This document shows, one piece after another, positions 11,601 through 22,889 of a DNA stretch of 64,000 nucleotides. Location of the stretch: assembly GCA_027257055.1 (NCBI GenBank), contig JAPVLO010000522.1:1054001-1118000 (forward strand), read 5' to 3'. The DNA is from Cephalopachus bancanus (lineage: Eukaryota; Chordata; Mammalia; Primates; Tarsiidae). Within the stretch, counting starts at the first letter, position 1. The number at the start of each line of letters is the position of its first letter. The notes beneath the pieces are model-generated. The model saw nothing but the letters and a program-made list of their open reading frames with translations, searched no databases and was not told where the DNA came from. The position numbers and the translations under genes are program-made.

Positions 11601-14600
11601 CGATGTTTTTAAAACAGGAGTTGCCTGAAATAAAGAGAACACTCATTGATGATCACCTGCTAAAAAAAAATCAGAGTTGTAACATTAGACCCATGTTTAG
11701 TGACTCACTACCAAGATTATAAAACAAAAAACAAAAACCCAATACAGGTTAAGAGTAAACAGCCTGTGCCTGTTTCCCATATAAGCACAGGGCTGTCTGT
11801 GAGTCCTGGGCAGAACCGTGGCTACACTGCTACTGCAGAGCTCAACCGAGACAGAGGGCACAGCCACTCCACTGGCCCAGAGGTCAAGGGCTTCTCCAGC
11901 AAAGCCGGGTCCCCAGGTGTGCAGGGCCTACTGGGTGGGGTCTTCCCCAGGTCTGGCCTCTATCAGCCTCCATGGGTAGCCCCACTTCAGAGTGGATCTG
12001 ACACTTACTGCCACAGGGCGTACTGTGGAAGGGTCGGGGGCACAGGTGAGACGCAGGTAGTGCTTGGTGATGTCAGGGCAGGTGCCCACGATCTGCAGCT
12101 CCTGCCAGTCAGGGTCAGCCCCGCTGCTCTCCAAGCTGCTCATCTGCAGCACCAGAGGCTCGAGGCGCAGGCGGCGGGAGTGTCCGTGCTGGAAGCGGGC
12201 TGCTCGCTTCTGCTTCTTCAGCTCGCGCTCAGGGTCTTCACACTCCAGGGCTGCCATCTTTTTTCGGCTGCGCTTGGTGGGTGCTAGATCATGCCTAGGA
12301 AGGGACAAGGGGTGGTGAAGAGGCAGGCATCTCTGGCCTGTCCTGCATGCCCCTCCTCCCCTGCATGCCCCTCCTCCCCTGCCTTTTCATCGTCATCCTC
12401 CTCCTCCACTTCTACCGCTTGGGCCCACAGTACCCTCTGCCCTGGCCTGTGACCCAAGCCCCAACCCAGTCTCACCTCTTCCCACGCTGTGCCCTGCCTC
12501 GGCCCCGATCCATGTGGGCCCCTCGACCACCACGGCCCTTGGGGGCTGGGTTCCTGCGCCCCACAGGGTGACACTCATTCCCTGAGTAGGAACTGTCGGA
12601 GTCCGAGTGAGAGTCACTGCATGAAGAGGCAGGAAGGTCAGGCCTGAAGCGGGCCTCCCCCAGACCGCCCTCCAGCCCAGAGCCCTGCAGCTGTGGCACC
12701 TTCTGCGGAAGTGGCGGGTCGGGGACCGGGAGGAGGAACGGGAGCGGGAGTCTGTGCTGGAGGAAGAACTGTTGTCCTTCATGAAGACGTTGCGGTTGCC
12801 AAACTTGGTAAAGCTGCTGCCCCGGGCTCGGCCAGCACCCCCAGCCCCTGGCGTCCCTCGCTGGGACTGGGCGCCCCCGCCCCTTGTCGCTGAGCCTGCC
12901 CCCCTAGGAGGGTGAAGGCTGCCAGGGTCCCACCGCTTCTTCTTGGGGCTCTCAGCCACAGGCTCCCGGGTCAGTCTGAGTATACAGCAAGGCAGGGCAT
13001 CATCAGCGCAGCGGGATGCCGACAGAATCCAAGACCCCATGCCTCCCCACCCGCCAATCCATCAAGGTTGTACCACCTCAGGAGGGAAAGGTACTTACCA
13101 GGCAGCTCAGCTAATATGGCAGAAATGGGATGCAAGCCCTAGGTTTTGTGTCCAAAGGGTGCTCTTAACCACTGAGCCACACACACCTCCTCTGAATCTG
13201 GCCCCGCCCCACCCTAGGATTCCAGCCTCAGCCACACCTGGGCCTCTTCCCCACCTGACTGGCCTCCCTCCAACCAGGACTTCATCCCCCCGGGATCCAC
13301 CATTCTGGTTCACGTCTTTTTGGAGCTCCTGATAGTTAATACAACAAGTATCCAACCCCAGTATGAGCTAATCTGGAGCTGCCCTACCCTCCCACCATGG
13401 AACCAGCACAGACTAACCCTGGAAGAGGCTCCCGGCTCCAGTCAATGGTATAGGCCGAGCCATCCTGCAGCCGGGCCTGCAGCACCTCCTTGAGCAGCTT
13501 TTCCGTCCGGTCCTTGTCCTCCTCCGACTCACAGGCAGTGAAGCAACGCTCCACGTACTCCTTCATGTCTTGGGGCCAATCATCTGGCTTCCCGGACAGG
13601 TTTCCCCGGGCAGAAGACCCACTGTGGAAAGGGAAAATGAGAAAACTCACAGAGGAGGAACCCAAACCCAAGCAAAAGCCATCACCAGTACCACTCTGAG
13701 CCGACACAAGTGCCAGACATAATCCAAGTCTTTGTTTTTCTCTGTCATTCAGGGCTCACAGCAACCCCAAGGGAGGGTCCTTCTTCCCTTTCCAGAGGAG
13801 CACAAGGCTCTGGGTGGGCAGGTGGGCAGGTGGGCAGCTGGCCAGAGGGACTGGACCACAGATGCTGAGTACAGAACAGCTGGGATGGGGTGGGGAGATA
13901 GACACACCTGTGGTTCTGGGCTTTCTCTGGGTTAGACTGGGGGCCGAAACTGCTGTGCTGGCTCTCTGTGCTGGAGCCGAAATTCTGGTTGGTGACAGCA
14001 AAGGGCCGCTTCTGGATGTTGAACTTGAGACCTCCAGTCCCAGGGGCGGCTGTAAAGGCAGAAAAGCAGGGCTTAGGCCTTTCCCCGGCACACCCAGGGA
14101 TTCACAGGACACACACAAAGAGCGCTTCAAGGGTGGCAGGGAGAGGGATTCAGCCATGGGAGAGGTCACATTATAGGAAAGGGCTCCAGCACCAACAAGT
14201 CAATTCTGGAGCGGCCTCATCCCAAGCATCCAGAAATAAGGGCCCACACACCCTACATGCCCCCCATCTAGTGCTCGGAGGGTCCCAACCCCGACCCCTA
14301 AGGACTCCATGCAGCTCTGTCCACTTACGTTTCATGCGGTTCCACAGCTGCTGTCCCTTCTTGGGCTTGGCAGGCTCGGTATAGGGGTGTGGCCCATAGG
14401 CTTGGCCTGAAGCGGGCCCTGCCTGGCTGTGCTGTGTGGCCGGGGCCGTCCCAGGCTGAGGACCACTGCTCAGAGCGTGAGCCCCGTGCTGGGGGTTTGC
14501 AGGCTGAGGGGGCTGGGCTGCTGGCAGCTGCTGCGGGGGAGCCTGGTAAGACATGCCCTCATCCATGCCAGGGACTGGGGGCTATGAGAAGAAGTAGGCG

Positions 14601-17276
14601 CTAAGCACAGAGCAGAGTACTGGTGCTGGCCCTCACAGCCCCAGTATGTGGCCACGCATTCTCTTGCCAGCCGCACTCAGCTCACAACACCATGTGACCG
14701 TCCCACATGTCACTGCTCTGAGTCCTCAGGAACTCCAAGGGAAGCCCATTTATTAACAACCCTTTCCACAGTTGAGAAGACTCAGCTCAGGGAAAGTGAG
14801 CAATTTTCCCAGGCCCCAGCTGTCGGATGGCAGTTGGCAGTGTTATTCCCTGGAGAGACACCCACCAACATACACCCACTCCAGCGGCTCTTGAACAAGC
14901 ACATCCAGACACATACGTGAGCACAAGCACACGCAGGAACCCAAAGACCCAGCTACCATCCTGCCTGCTTTCAAGAGTTGACTGAGACGTAGTGGTCATG
15001 TGACTTCTAATTCAACAGGGTGGGCAAGCTGGAATTCAAACCCAGGTCTGCCCACCTTCTGTGTACTAGCCTCATTGTTCCCTCGAGCTGGACTTTAAAT
15101 GCAAAGCCACCTCATGTGTGTGCACGCACATGTGGATGCATGTTTGGGGGAAGAGGGACGTGTCCACCATCTCCCAATACCTCACTCAGCCCCTGGATTT
15201 TCCCAAGCCCTCCTCTCCCTTCTAAAACTATGTTTGCCGCCCCATTTTCGGATCAGAAGTTGCTTGGAGGAAAAAAGGAAGCTTGGCTAGTACAGGCGAT
15301 TCCCCATTGACAGCCCGTTCAAGAAATGGCATTCCCCTGTCTGCACATGACACGAGGCTGGGCTGAGGCATCACCTGGTTCAGAGTCCCTTGGTGCTGGG
15401 GTGCTGATGGCTGCTGGGGTGTGGCTGAGCCGTAGGAGCCGGCCATCCCATACTGGGAGGGGGAGCCATAGCTCTGGTACATGCTCTGCAAGGACGCAGA
15501 AGGAAAGGTTAGTGGCCAGCAGAAACTCGATGGCTCACCAGCCACGACCACACACTGACAAATGTGCCAAGTCCTCTCCATTAGTAGAAAAAAGAAGAAA
15601 AACCTCTGTCAGACCCACGCCCCACCTATGCTGTTTTCTCAGGAGAATCTACTCAACTCATACTGAGTGACAGTCTCTCCTAACACTACGCTAGAATAAG
15701 AACGAGACGGCAAAACTTCATGCTCTCCAGAAGCCTGTGCTCAAAGTCTAAGCACAGTGCAGACACCAGCGTGTAGCATGTCCAAAACAAGCCCCATGAA
15801 AGAAAGGCAAACGAAAGGAATAGAGGGACAGGCTGAGGTTGACAGGGGACGGGTCTTGGCAGGTGGTAGCTGAGCAAAGGCAGACTCAGCATGCTAGGAC
15901 GTCAGGGGTTTCTGCCCAGATCAGCAGGAGTTTGGGGGTCATGGGAGGGACCTGGGGATCCTCCCAAGGCCAAGCACTCACCACAGGATAGTAGTAGCCA
16001 TAGGGATAGGCATAGCTGTACTGCTGGTACCATTGGTAGTACTGCTGCTGCTGCAGGGCTGAGGCTTCTGCCTGCGCCACGAACTGTGGAGATGGAGGCC
16101 AGGCCATCAGGGGCAGTGGTCCCAGCACCGAGCACCCCAGGGCAGGCACTCGGCAGGAGTCCAACCCCTGGGGTGTAGCACTGGGCCTACACCTCGGCCG
16201 AGAGTGCCGGGGTCTCTGCCAGCAGCCCCAGGCACCTGAGGGACCAGGGCACAATCTCTCTCTTTGGAGACCTGGATCCCTGAGGAAATGGATCCTTTTT
16301 GCTCATCAGACCTAAATCCTAGGGCCTCTTTTTGTGTCTGCCCTCAGAGCTTCCGTCTCAGTGCCACAAAAGGACCCCAAGTTCCGTCCCTCCCACAGCA
16401 GCCCCTTCCATGTGTCCTCCTCACCTGTGCACTGGCCATGGGTCCATTGCTGCTGGCCTTTGCAGAACTGCCAGCGGCCCCAGCTTTGCTGATGCTGGCC
16501 AAGGCCTGGCGGGCCTTCTCCCACTCCGGGTTCTCGTGCATTGGGGTCTCCATGCCATTCTCTCTGCCTGCCCCGGCCACCATGCCGTACTGGGAAGACC
16601 TGCAGAGAGGGGACTCAATCACGTTTGTTCTTCCCACTGGGCACTGGCAGGCAAGGGGGGAGGCAACTTCCAGGTCCTAAATCCCAGGTCAACTCTAGCT
16701 ACCTATCCGAGCCTCAGTGTCCTAACCTGTGCGATGCTGATAACCAGTGTCTACTTCAAAGCCTTCTGTCAGGAATAAATGAGATCACCTATGTAAGGCA
16801 CCTACCCCAGTGCCTGGCACACAGCAGTTGTTGAAATCAAACAAAAACAATGACCAACACCCACAGAATTTAACATAAGACCTAGCACCTTGGAAAGTTG
16901 CATCTTTTAAGAATCAAAGAACTCTGTCTCCTACTACCCTAGTCAATAAGTTATCACACTGGGAAGAAGTAAGGAATTAGCAGAAAGACAAATGACTGGG
17001 TGTTGCGTGTTGGAGCTGCCTCCTAATTACAGCTGCTTGAGTGAACTATTCTAGTTCTGTGAAACAAGTGCTGAACCCTGAGAAATGAAAGTTCCAAGGT
17101 GAAGACCTACCCCACACCACCACCAAGTGCTTCCCCCACCCAAAAAACACTACACCACTTTCCCCTAAGGCTAGGTCCCACCCCAAAAGATTCCTCTTTC
17201 CCTCCCCAGTTGGCCTCTGTCCCTCTGGCCACACTAACCAATCCGTGCTACGTTGATCACCCACGTTGGCCGCCAT
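8637..17276 (-). CDS. LENG8: LENG8, SAC3/GANP-domain RNA-processing factor (15 coding exons)
   Basis: Coding exons in mRNA order: 17276-17239, 16599-16425, 16083-15982, 15485-15375, 14581-14329, 14049-13908, 13621-13418, 12975-12700, 12616-12476, 12294-12009, 11529-11428, 11350-11282, 11180-11051, 10968-10761, 8799-8637. All have GT-AG borders and consistent phase. They sum to 2400 nt, giving 799 residues, essentially the length of human LENG8. It starts [13 protein letters not shown] and ends [10 protein letters not shown]. The N-terminal half is low-complexity: a [12 protein letters not shown] stretch near residue 85, Pro/Gln/Tyr-rich repeats, and an Arg/Ser tract ([17 protein letters not shown]) about 410-430. 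The C-terminal third (about 500-790) is the SAC3/GANP/THP3-like domain, which in this family scaffolds PCID2/DSS1-type partners in TREX-2-like complexes. It is nuclear by family. The intron between the last two coding exons is the largest, at 2 kb. The ATG sits a few bases after a likely splice acceptor, with untranslated exon 1 in the CpG island near 18.5 kb. Confidence 0.96.
9637..9653 (+). promoter_or_regulatory. CTCF-like motif in LENG8 intron
   Basis: ACCCACAGGGGGCGCCT matches the core of the CTCF consensus (AGGGGGCGC) with mismatches on its left side. This is a motif match only. Confidence 0.3.
10049..10255. mobile_element. MER5A-type hAT-Charlie MITE
   Basis: Starts AGGGTTGCTCAACCTGGG, contains the diagnostic 'ggatctttagcagcatccctgg' and 'gtctcctgacactgcccaatgtcccctgggg' blocks, and ends near CAGACTGAGCAG. 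It lies in the largest LENG8 intron. Confidence 0.8.
16690..16840 (-). mobile_element. MIR SINE
   Basis: Antisense MIR pattern: 'gcctcagtgtcctaacctgtgcg', then 'aataaatgagatcacctatgtaaggcacctaccccagtgcctggcacacagcag'. In a LENG8 intron. Confidence 0.8.
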
Positions 17277-17775
17277 CTGGACCCTGGGGCGTAAGGGGTG
17301 GACCTCGGGAGCCAGACTGCTTTTTCACTGTCTATGGGAAAAAGAGTGAATTAGGGAGGCTCAGGAAGGAGCTGAAACCATGTCATGAAGTGGTGAGAGA
17401 GGCAGACGGACTAACGAGAAGCCAGAAAAGAGAGTCTGAGACACAAGGAGCCACTGGGGTGAACAATCTCTAGAGAATTCTGGGTGGGGACAGAAAAGGT
17501 GAGGGTGTAGACGCCCTGGCCTCCTTGTAGTGCTCCAGGGGAAAACAGGAGCCTGAAAGCAGGGAAGCCTGAAGGGACTTCGCAAAGAGAAAAAGAAGGG
17601 TCTGATATTTACGTGAGAAAAGAGAGGACGTGAGAGAAACCCCCAAAAAGGTAAGAAGAAGGTCTGGAGGATGGAGGACCCCAGTCGTCGGCTGTGAACT
17701 CTAAGAGGCGTTTCAGAGAGAGTGTGGGCTGTGAAAGGCAGCAGGAGAAAGACGATGCATTAACAAGCCAAGTCT

Positions 17776-18025
17776 TGGCCGGGCTCAGTGGCTCAGCCTG
17801 TAATCCCAGCACTTTGGGAGCCCACGGGTTCGAGACCAGCCCGGGCAACTTGGCGAGACCTCGTCTCTACAATACATCAAAAATTAGCCGGGCGCGGTCG
17901 TGCACGCCTGTAGTTCCAGTTACCTGGAAGGCTGAGAAGAAAGGATCACTGGAGCCCAGTGGGTCAACTCCAGGGTGGCCGAGAGCGTGCCACTGGACTC
18001 CAGCCTGGGCGAAGGAGTGAGAACC
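17776..18025 (+). mobile_element. Alu with internal left-arm deletion, in LENG8 intron 1
   Basis: Begins GGCCGGGCTCAGTGGCTCAG. About 35 bases are missing between 'tttggga' and 'gcccacgggttcgagacc'. The right arm ends 'gcctgggcgaaggagtgagaacc' with no A tail, merging directly into the LENG8 CpG island. Confidence 0.85.
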
Positions 18026-18760
18026 GGACGCGAGGCCGTGGACTCGGGGATCACCTGGCCGTCCCGCGGGCCGGGAGGAGGCCGCCAGGTGGAGGAGGCC
18101 GCAGGGATCCCCACGACCCGCCCAGGAGCCGCCGCCCCGACCCGCCGCGCCTGCGCACCACGCCCCCGGGAAGACAGCGCAGGGCACCCTCCCACCCCCG
18201 TCGCCTGGGGAACTGCCGGTCAATGGGGGATTGGGGGGAGCTGGGGTCCGGATAATTCCGAGGGAGGGGGGGTGGGGAGCCGACGACGACAGCGCACGCG
18301 CGCTAGGGCCCGGCCGCGCGCCCCCAGGCCCGGCGCGCAGGCGCAGTGGCTGCTCCGGCCCCGCCACACCCTATCTACGCTCGCGCGAGGCGGCCGTTGA
18401 TACCGCGGCCATGAAGGCCCCGGGGCTCGCCGGGCGTAAGACTGAAAGGAGATGCCATCCCCGCCCGCCTGCTCGCCCGCCGCTCCCCGTACCAACCAGG
18501 ACCCTTCGCTCCTGGGGCTCGTCAACCACGACTCAAGGCGATAACCACACGACCGCGACACCGCTTGGGCAACCGGCTGGCTCTTGTCTTCCTTTGGCTT
18601 CGACGTCTTGGCCGCGGCGCCCTGACGTCACGCGAGGCCTCACCCACCTGCCCTCCTGCCGTTCAGCCAATGGGCGCCGCGAGTTTAACTTGAGCCCGCC
18701 TTCCCGCTACGCGTGACGCGATGGGCGTTGCCAGGCAAACCGGAAGACGGGATGGGGACG
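17960..18760 (-). promoter_or_regulatory. LENG8: LENG8 CpG-island promoter
   Basis: A CpG-dense stretch upstream of the LENG8 start codon. It has a perfect CRE palindrome TGACGTCA (18623-18630), a CCAAT box (18667-18671) followed by TGGGCGCC, and an NRF1-like GCGCGCAGGCGCA (18333-18345). There is no TATA box. Untranslated exon 1 and the transcription start should lie inside it but cannot be placed exactly. The structure would suit divergent transcription towards 18.8 kb on the plus strand. Confidence 0.7.
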
Positions 18761-19521
18761 GTGGCTCCGAGTGGACAAACGCGGCAGGGGTGACCAGCCT
18801 TCTGTCCTTCCGCGCAGTCTTCTTGTGACTGCGTCAGTGGTAGCCATTATTATTCCTAAAGGGGAAGCTGATGTGATGAAGCGTTTGGAGACTGCCCGCG
18901 GCACAGTGACGCGAAAGCCCGGGAGAGAGAATGACGAACTCAAAGGGGGTGAGGAGCAGCCTCTACCCGGAAGGGGTAGCCCCCACAGTAAATGAACCCG
19001 GCGCCGCGCTCTTGGCGGGGCGCTCGGCGAGTTCCGGCCCCCAGGGCGGAGAGCAAGCATGGTTTCGGGGTGTGGGTATGGCAGTTGGCAGTGGCGGTGG
19101 AACAGAAACTCATAGGGTCCCCGAGTGAGGAGGTGGGCCTGTACAGGCGGGCATGGAGCAGATCCCGAAAGGCCGTGGGCGTCAGGCGAGGGAGTGTTGG
19201 ACCGTGTCTCTAAAGAGGCATTTCTTTGAGCTCCTCGCACGTGACTTTTTATTTATTTATTTATTTTTAAGTGAGAAAGCAGGATTCATTGAGAGGACAG
19301 AAAAGGTCCCACAGTGGGAGGGGAACGCAAGGGGTTTGCCCGCACATGACTTTTTAAATATAACATCTGTTTCCATCCAGGAACCTGATGAAACGATTCA
19401 GTCCAGTTCAGGGCTCTTCTCTGTAGTTATAGGTGGTAGAATAGTGCTTAGGAGGCAATTTTTGTTCCCATTTTCTTTTCTTTTCCTTTTTCCTTTTTCT
19501 TTTTCTTTTCTTTTTTTTTTT

Positions 19522-20113
19522 TTTTGAGTCGGAGTCTCACTCTGTCGTCCAGGCTGGAGTGCAGTGGCACCCTCGGCCACAGCAGCCTCGACCTGCTGGG
19601 CTCTCAGGCGATCGTTCCTTCCACCCCAGCCTTCCATGTAGTTGGAACTGCAGGCGTGCACTACCACGTCCGCAAAATTTTTTATTTTTATTTATTTATT
19701 TTTTTTGAGTTGGAGTCACTCTGTCGCCCAGACTGGAGTGCAGTGGCCGCTTCCGGCCACCGCAGCCTCGACCTGCTGGGCTCCGGCGATCCTTCCGCCT
19801 CAGCCTTCCAAGTAGCCGGAATTACAGGCATGTGCTACCAGGCCCGGCTGATTTTTTTATTTATTGTAGAGATGAGGTCTCGCTGCCCAGGTAGGTCTCG
19901 AAACCGCGGGCTCAGGCAATCCACTCACCTCAGCCTCCCAAAGGTGCGAGATTACAGGCTGAGCCACTAAGCCCGGCTAAAATTTTTTATTTAACGTAGG
20001 TATGAGATCTCGCCAAATTGCCCAGGCTGGTCTCGAACCCGTGGGCTCAGGCAATCCTCTCACCTCGGCCTCCCAAAGTGCTGGTGATAGGCGTGAGCCA
20101 TTGCACCCGGCAT
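19522..20113 (-). mobile_element. Alu split by a second Alu
   Basis: The outer antisense Alu occupies 19522-19680 (right arm) and 19993-20113 (left arm). The inner lineage-type Alu, with the short inter-arm form, occupies 19688-19978 and is bounded by perfect 14-bp duplications AAAATTTTTTATTT at 19674-19687 and 19979-19992. Confidence 0.9.
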
Positions 20114-20362
20114 TCCTTCCCATTTTCTTTCCTTTCTTTCTTTTTTGTTTTTTTTTAGAAAGCAGGATTTATTGAGAGGACAAAAAAAAAAACTCCCACG
20201 GGGGAGGGGGTGGCGAAGGGGTCACCCCCCCATTTTCTCATATCACGAACTTGCATTTGATAACTACATATTATTTTGTTAGTGCTAGCATAGTAATTTT
20301 TTCATTTTTTGCTTTTTTTCTTTTTTTTAACACTTATCTTGGAATGACTTTTAACTTTTTTT

Positions 20363-20652
20363 TTTTTTTTTTTGAGTCAGAGTCTGATTCTATCACCCAG
20401 GCTGGAGTACGGTGGCACACACTCAGCCACGCAGCCTCCACCTGCTGGGCTTGGGCGATTCTTCCACCTCAGCCTTCGAAGTAACTGGAACTACAGGCAT
20501 GTACCACCATGCCCTGCTCTTTTTTTTTGGTTTGTTGTGGAGACGAGGACTCACCATGTTGCCCAGGCTAGTCTCAAACCTGTAGGTTCAGGCAATCTTG
20601 CCTGTCCTCTCGAAGTGCTGGGATTACAGACTTGAGCCACTGTGCCTGGCTT
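20363..20652 (-). mobile_element. Alu SINE
   Basis: An antisense dimer from GAGTCAGAGTCTGATTC to 'cttgagccactgtgcctggc'. Confidence 0.9.
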
Positions 20653-20784
20653 TGGAATTACTTCGTTAAATTTTTTTTTTTTTTTGAGCCATTGCACCCA
20701 GCCTTATTGTGGAATGGTTTTGTAACCAAGCATTTCCATTTCCTCTTTTTGATAAATGGTTTTAAGCTTTTTTCTCATAGTTTT

Positions 20785-21182
20785 ACTTTGTCACCCAGGC
20801 TGGGGTGTAGTGGCATGCTGCTCGTGGCCACCGCAGCCCGGACCTGCTATGCTCAGGCAATTCTTCCACCTCAGTCTTCCAAGTAGCTGGAACTACAGGC
20901 ATGTACCACCACGCCCACCTAATTTTTTGGTTTATTGCAAAGACGAGGTCTCACTATGTTGCCCAGGCTGGTCTCAAACCTGTGGTCTCAGGCAATCCTT
21001 GCACCTCTCAAAGTGCTGCAATTACAGGCGTGAGCCACTGCGTCCTACCTTAACTCCTTAAAAATAGAGATGTGGTCTCGCTATGTTGCCCAGGCTTGTC
21101 TTGAACTCCTAGCGTTAAATAAGCCTCCTGCCTTGGCCTCCCAAAGTGCTGGGATAACAGGCATAAGCCATTGCACCCAACC
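20785..21182 (-). mobile_element. Alu plus an extra Alu left arm
   Basis: An antisense dimer 20785-21053 followed directly by another left arm (21060-21182). Both lie within a local duplication whose flank copies are at 20684-20780 and 21165-21260. Confidence 0.8.
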
Positions 21183-21254
21183 GTGTTCTGGAATGGTTTT
21201 GTAACTGACCATTTCCATTTTGTCTTTTTGACAAACGATTTTTAGCTTTTTTCC

Positions 21255-21490
21255 CTCTTAGCCTGCACTTTAGAGATTACTTTTTTCCTTTTAATTATCT
21301 ATTTGCTTGAGAAATTCCACAGACTGATCTTAGAATAATAGAGTGTGCAGACTCTAGGGCAGAATTCTTCATTGTTTAGGTCACCTGAGCCGATTAATCT
21401 ATAGCCTGGTTGCAGTCAGGACTGTATCAGCCAGCTCTCCAGGTGGACAACAATTCAAGATAACGCTGGAAGCAAGACCAGCTCCCTGCT
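21255..21490 (+). repeat. Unassigned dispersed repeat, copy 1
   Basis: Shares blocks such as GCAGAATTCTTCATTGTTTAG, 'cagctctccaggtggacaacaattcaag' and 'atctatagcctggttgcagtcaggac' with the copies at 33036-33240 (reverse) and 55690-56290. I do not recognise the family. Confidence 0.7.
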
Positions 21491-22017
21491 ACTCCTCATT
21501 CCATTCAAAAGCCTCTATCTTCAGAGGCTCTAGGTTTTTGAGGCAGGAGGCTGGCCATTTCTCATCTGACAGCCTTTGGAATACAGTCACCTTCCTTGCA
21601 CTGCACCTTGTGCTTGTTTGTTTTGGCCTGTGAGCCAGGAGCAGCAGAATTTGCTACCAGCAATGAATTAGTTCCCAGTGTCAAATTCCATTTTGTTTCT
21701 ATGTAAAATGAGTGACTAATTCAATCTAGCTACCTCCTGCTGAAAGGGGGCATTGTTAAGGGCCATTAGAATGAAACTGATCCACTTGGAACTGGAAATA
21801 TTTCCCCGTATCTGAAGTTATGGAAGAAACTTGTTGGAGCATTATGGTATAAGGACCCAGGCACCTTTGGCAAAGCCACTCCTGCATCCCCATACAGAAT
21901 GTACAGCAGCAATAGAATCTGTCGCAACAGAAGATTAATTATACCATGTATAAAGTTTTCCATGTATTGGAAAATTGACGAAACGATACTGTGGAGAGGT
22001 CTTGAAACAGGGTTTTT

Positions 22018-22302
22018 TGTGTTTTTTTTTGAGTTGGAGTCTCACTCTGTCGCCCAGACTGGAGTGCAGTGGCCGCTCCCGGCCACCACAGCCTCGCCTG
22101 CTGGGCTCCGGCAATCCTTCCATCTCAGCCTTCCAAGTAGCTGGAATTACAGGCATGCGCTACCACGCCCGGCTGATTTTTTGATTTATTGTAGAGATGA
22201 GGTCTTGCTGCCCAGGCGGGTTTCGAACCCGCGGGCTCAGGCAATCCACTCACCTCAGCCTCCCAAAGGCGCGGGATTACAGGCTGAGCCACCGAGCCCG
22301 GC
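22018..22302 (-). mobile_element. Alu, lineage-specific short inter-arm type, with target-site duplication
   Basis: Flanked by perfect 15-bp TGAAACAGGGTTTTT at 22003-22017 and 22303-22317. Confidence 0.95.
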
Positions 22303-22578
22303 TGAAACAGGGTTTTTACAGCCGAGGTGTGTCTAATGCTTCCATAGCCAGAGTTATATTATGGGAATAATCTAGGAAATACATACAATATTCAGTCTTA
22401 ATTGATGCACAAGTGCCGCCCTGGGCAGTGGCCAGAATATTTAGGGTCACGTGACCGCAGGGCTGCCTACTTGATATGTGAGGTTTCTCCAGTGAGAAGG
22501 GTGATGCATGGCAGGTGTTGTTAAAAGCAGCAGCAGTGTGTTTAGCTGGGGCTTCTGCATACCTGTGTAGTTTTTCTT

Positions 22579-22873
22579 TTTTTTTTTTTTTTTTTTTTTG
22601 AGTTGGAGTCTCACTCCGTCACCCAGACTGGAGTGCCGCACACTCCCGGCCACGCAGCCTTGACTTACTGGGCTCCGGTGATCCTTCTGCCTCAGGCTTC
22701 CCAGTAGCCGGAATTACAGGCATGCGCTACCACGCCTGGCTAGTTTTTGATTTATTGTAGAGATGAGGTCTTCCCCAGTTGCCCGAGCAGCTTTCGAACC
22801 CGCGGGCTAAGGGAATCCACTCACCTCGGCCTTCCAAAGTGCTGGAATTACAGGCTAAGCCACCGAGCCTGGC
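22579..22873 (-). mobile_element. Alu SINE with target-site duplication
   Basis: Flanked by perfect 16-bp CTGTGTAGTTTTTCTT at 22563-22578 and 22874-22889. Confidence 0.95.
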
Positions 22874-22889
22874 CTGTGTAGTTTTTCTT

